Positions 4,641 through 7,022 of a stretch of DNA of 7,022 nt are shown here, in pieces. Below the pieces are notes generated by a model. The model had not been told where the DNA came from, made no database searches, and was given only the letters and a program-made list of their open reading frames with translations. Every line of letters begins with the position of its first letter. The first letter of the stretch is position 1. Position numbers and translations under genes: made by a program. The DNA is from an uncultured Rickettsiales bacterium (lineage in GTDB: Bacteria; Pseudomonadota; Alphaproteobacteria; Rickettsiales; Deianiraeaceae): positions 1 through 7,022 of the forward strand of contig CAMNMI010000047.1 in assembly GCA_946544555.1 (NCBI GenBank), written 5' to 3'.

Positions 4641-5636
4641 ATGACAAAAATTGAAGAAGCAAGAGAGTTATTGAAGCAAATGACAGAAGATGAAAGATTG
4701 GAACTTATAAGATTATGTAATGTTGAAAATGATAAATTAAAAATAGATAAAGTATATTTACAATTAAACAATAATCATCACTGCCCACATTGTGGTTCAA
4801 ACAAGATTTGCAAAAATGGGTTTCTACACAACAAATACCAACAATTCAAATGTCATAATTGTCATAAAAATTATTCAATTCGCACAAATACCATTTTTTG
4901 TCATTCTAAAAAAGATATTCAAGTTTGGCAGGAGTACATTGAACTCTTTTCACAAGGATTAAGTTTGAGAAAAATAGTTGAAAAAATGGACGGAAAAATT
5001 AAATTACAAACATCTTTTTATTGGAGACATAAAATACTAAAAGTTTTATCAAATATAAATGATGACGGAAATAACAAACTCGGTGGTATTGTAGAAGCAG
5101 ATGAAACATTCTTTGAAGAAAGTCAAAAAGGAAGTAGAAAAATAACAAGAAAACCAAGAAAACGCGGATATTCAAGTTATGTAGGAGATAAGAAAACTAA
5201 AATATGTGTTCTTACTGCCATTGACCGCAACAAATCATCATTTACAAAACCAGTTGGCTTTGGTGGCTTAGAAAAAGATGATGTAATTTTACTTCAAAAA
5301 CATTTAATAAAAGACAGTATTTTAATCACTGATGGAAATAGGACATATAGAAATTTACACGATATTAAATTAAAATCATTGAAGTTTGGTAAAGCAGAAA
5401 ATAAGGTTTACCATCTAAACAATATCAATAACTTTCACTCAATGTTGAAAAAATTTATGATTAGATTTAATGGAGTTGCTACAAAGTATTTGGATTTTTA
5501 TGTAAATTATTTTCAATCAATGAAAAGTAAAATTGATGTATTTAATATGGTTTTGAGTAGTAATTTGCAATATGGGATTGTGGATGTTAGGAATAAAAGA
5601 GTTTGCTTTGATAGGATTGTGAATGGAATGAATTAG
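4641..5636 (+). CDS. IS1595-family (ISXO2-like) transposase
   Basis: This is a DDE-type transposase of 331 residues, full length for the family. An N-terminal zinc ribbon carries CPHC (48-51) and CHNC (71-74). A helical HTH-like stretch follows ('GLSLRKIVEKM', 106-116), then the ISXO2-like catalytic domain. First Asp is D154 in VEADETFF and second is D231 in ITDGNRTY. The third site in HLNNINNFHSMLKKF is N263, with K270 seven residues on, matching the DDN-K variant known for part of IS1595. The later 'FNGVATKYLDFYVNYF' is also typical. I chose ATG 4641, because a TTG at 4614 lies inside the promoter spacer. No matching terminal inverted repeats were found by eye. The stop codon overlaps that of the convergent methylase-specificity gene, leaving no room for a normal right end. 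All key residues are present, so the protein is likely intact even if the element is not. Confidence 0.92.
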   Translation: MTKIEEARELLKQMTEDERLELIRLCNVENDKLKIDKVYLQLNNNHHCPHCGSNKICKNGFLHNKYQQFKCHNCHKNYSIRTNTIFCHSKKDIQVWQEYIELFSQGLSLRKIVEKMDGKIKLQTSFYWRHKILKVLSNINDDGNNKLGGIVEADETFFEESQKGSRKITRKPRKRGYSSYVGDKKTKICVLTAIDRNKSSFTKPVGFGGLEKDDVILLQKHLIKDSILITDGNRTYRNLHDIKLKSLKFGKAENKVYHLNNINNFHSMLKKFMIRFNGVATKYLDFYVNYFQSMKSKIDVFNMVLSSNLQYGIVDVRNKRVCFDRIVNGMN

Positions 5637-7022
5637 CCTTTCAACCAACTCTCCAACACATCCTTCTTCTTTATTTCCAATGCCTCAATTTCATTTTTCA
5701 ACTCCTCATTTTCTTGTTCAATTTGGTTGATTTGTTGCAGAAGTTGGTGTTGGGTTTCAAGAGACGGGATTGATATTTTAATGTCTTGTATTTGTGGAAT
5801 TGTAAGTTGTTTAATTGTCTTTCCATTTGGATTGAAATCTACTTTCTGCATTATGTAATATAACAATTTTACATCCACAATTTCTGTATTTGGAATTAAA
5901 GTTATCAATCTAACTATTGGCACAAATGGCTCATTTCTCAATGCAACAAATCCTATTGTTCCTCTTGCAGAAATAGTAATTGCTGGTTCAAGACATCTCG
6001 CTTTGTTTGTATATCCATATAATCCATCATTTTCAACGCCATTTGAATAAATTGGAATTTGGTTTTGTTCAGTTTTTGTTGGTGTATAATTTTCAGGTGC
6101 ATCACCACCTGCATAATAATCTTTACAAAATTCATTTAGATTATATTCTTTCCTCTCTCCAGCACCCTCAATCACTTCAAAAATCTTCCCATCATTCCAC
6201 TCAATCTTCCTCCTGTTTTCCTGCTGTTTTTTTTCAATCTCATCAAATTTGTCAATTATTTCTTGTTGTGTTGAAAGTGATGTGAGTTGGATTTGGATTT
6301 TTTCCAAAAATGATTTAGAAACATTTTTAATTCCTAATCCAGAAAAACCATTATTGATAACATGTAAATTACACATTAAATAAACATAAATATAATATAA
6401 TAAAACATTTTGTGATTTTTGTCTTAAAATATAAGTATGGTCTGATGCAGAAAATTCACCATTTAAATAATGCATATTTGCTTTTCCTCCATCTCCAATA
6501 ACAAGATATTCACCATTAAAATCTGCTTTTAAACATTTTTTCTTTTCAAATGAAGATACTATAAAATCTATATTTCCACTTTGATTTTCAAAACTTGCTG
6601 GTCTTTTTCCTTTTCCTATGAATTCACACAATTCTTTTAATTCAACCCCATTTTCTACCTCTTGCCTCGGCCTAATCTTTGTATTCATTGCATAATCAAA
6701 CTCTTTTTTCTCAAAGTTGAAGAGGACGTTTATGTTTGCATATTTAACATTATCTTTCAGGTTTTCGTGAACTTCTGGAAACTCTCCTAAAAAAGCATTG
6801 TAGAAATAATAATTCACCTTTTTATCATCAAAAACGTTTTCATCAGTATAAAGTTGTGAGCGAATAGCTCCGTCTTCATTGTTTGGAAATGGTCTTATTC
6901 CTTCATATTTCTTTCTTTCGCTATGCTCAAAACCCAGAAATTGTTTGCCAATTTTACCCTTTTCACTATTACCATCAAATGTTGAAATGATGCACTTTTT
7001 ATTGAAGTTTGAGATAAAAATA
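5633..7022 (-). CDS. Type I restriction-modification fusion: end of HsdM methylase joined to HsdS specificity region (partial at right edge)
   Basis: The visible 462 codons run without a stop to the window edge, so the N-terminus is missing. A GTG at 6815-6817 is not the real start, because upstream codons in frame encode the typical end of an N6-adenine methylase: KQFLGFEHSERKKYEGI at visible residues 26-42, the family's 'FLGYe.S.rrg.EGI' motif. Next come 'NAFLGEFPEVHENLKDNV' and 'INVLFNFEKKEFD', also typical of HsdM C-termini. HsdS follows: target-recognition domain 1 from about 126 to 247, a conserved helix 'STQQEIIDKFDEIEKKQQ', and domain 2 with GGDAPENYTPTKTE, IPIYSNGVENDGLYGY and ARGTIGFVALRNEPFVP. 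A final coiled coil runs from about 418 to 460. HsdS recognises the split DNA target and HsdM methylates it. Two recognition domains imply a bipartite target. hsdR is not in the window, and an intact restriction function cannot be judged. The catalytic NPPF-type motif lies beyond the edge. Confidence 0.85.
   Translation of the reverse strand, partial: IFISNFNKKCIISTFDGNSEKGKIGKQFLGFEHSERKKYEGIRPFPNNEDGAIRSQLYTDENVFDDKKVNYYFYNAFLGEFPEVHENLKDNVKYANINVLFNFEKKEFDYAMNTKIRPRQEVENGVELKELCEFIGKGKRPASFENQSGNIDFIVSSFEKKKCLKADFNGEYLVIGDGGKANMHYLNGEFSASDHTYILRQKSQNVLLYYIYVYLMCNLHVINNGFSGLGIKNVSKSFLEKIQIQLTSLSTQQEIIDKFDEIEKKQQENRRKIEWNDGKIFEVIEGAGERKEYNLNEFCKDYYAGGDAPENYTPTKTEQNQIPIYSNGVENDGLYGYTNKARCLEPAITISARGTIGFVALRNEPFVPIVRLITLIPNTEIVDVKLLYYIMQKVDFNPNGKTIKQLTIPQIQDIKISIPSLETQHQLLQQINQIEQENEELKNEIEALEIKKKDVLESWLKG

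Overview
The window is an AT-rich bacterial segment interrupted by short, strongly GC-rich palindromic repeats. The standard genetic code fits: TGG encodes Trp and no reading frame needs TGA read through. The best taxonomic hint is the CCA-adding enzyme. Its sequence around the nucleotidyltransferase core, and the MerR-like regulator, resemble alphaproteobacterial families, so an AT-rich, possibly host-associated alphaproteobacterium is likely. That placement is an inference from remembered family patterns, not a database result.

Layout, left to right. The left edge holds the first 52 codons of a minus-strand gene that looks like nusA, preceded by a minus-strand tRNA-Ser(UGA) with encoded CCA. 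Bases 330-578 carry the probable tRNA promoter, a small tandem repeat and a remnant of the GC-rich repeat. A small minus-strand membrane protein of unknown function follows (579-905). A full GC-rich palindromic element (976-1058) then precedes a plus-strand gene for an unrecognised protein with a C-terminal membrane anchor and a weak alpha/beta-hydrolase-like pattern. A hairpin plus T-run terminator ends that gene.

The central block is plus-strand housekeeping: a tRNA nucleotidyltransferase (cca), a second full palindromic element (3611-3698), then a merR-type regulator and peptide deformylase (def) separated by only 3 bases. The link between them is translation and tRNA maturation; the repeat separates cca from the merR-def pair.

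The right block is accessory. An intact IS1595/ISXO2-type transposase gene with its own promoter runs into a minus-strand gene, and their stop codons overlap. That minus-strand gene stays open to the window edge and encodes the end of a DNA methyltransferase (HsdM) fused to a complete-looking specificity region (HsdS). A start codon placed inside the window would miss this fusion.

The items most worth following are three: the palindromic element family, whose two full copies differ in ways that preserve base pairing; the tail-anchored hydrolase-like protein; and the transposase gene that has no room for a right terminal repeat beside the methylase-specificity fusion.
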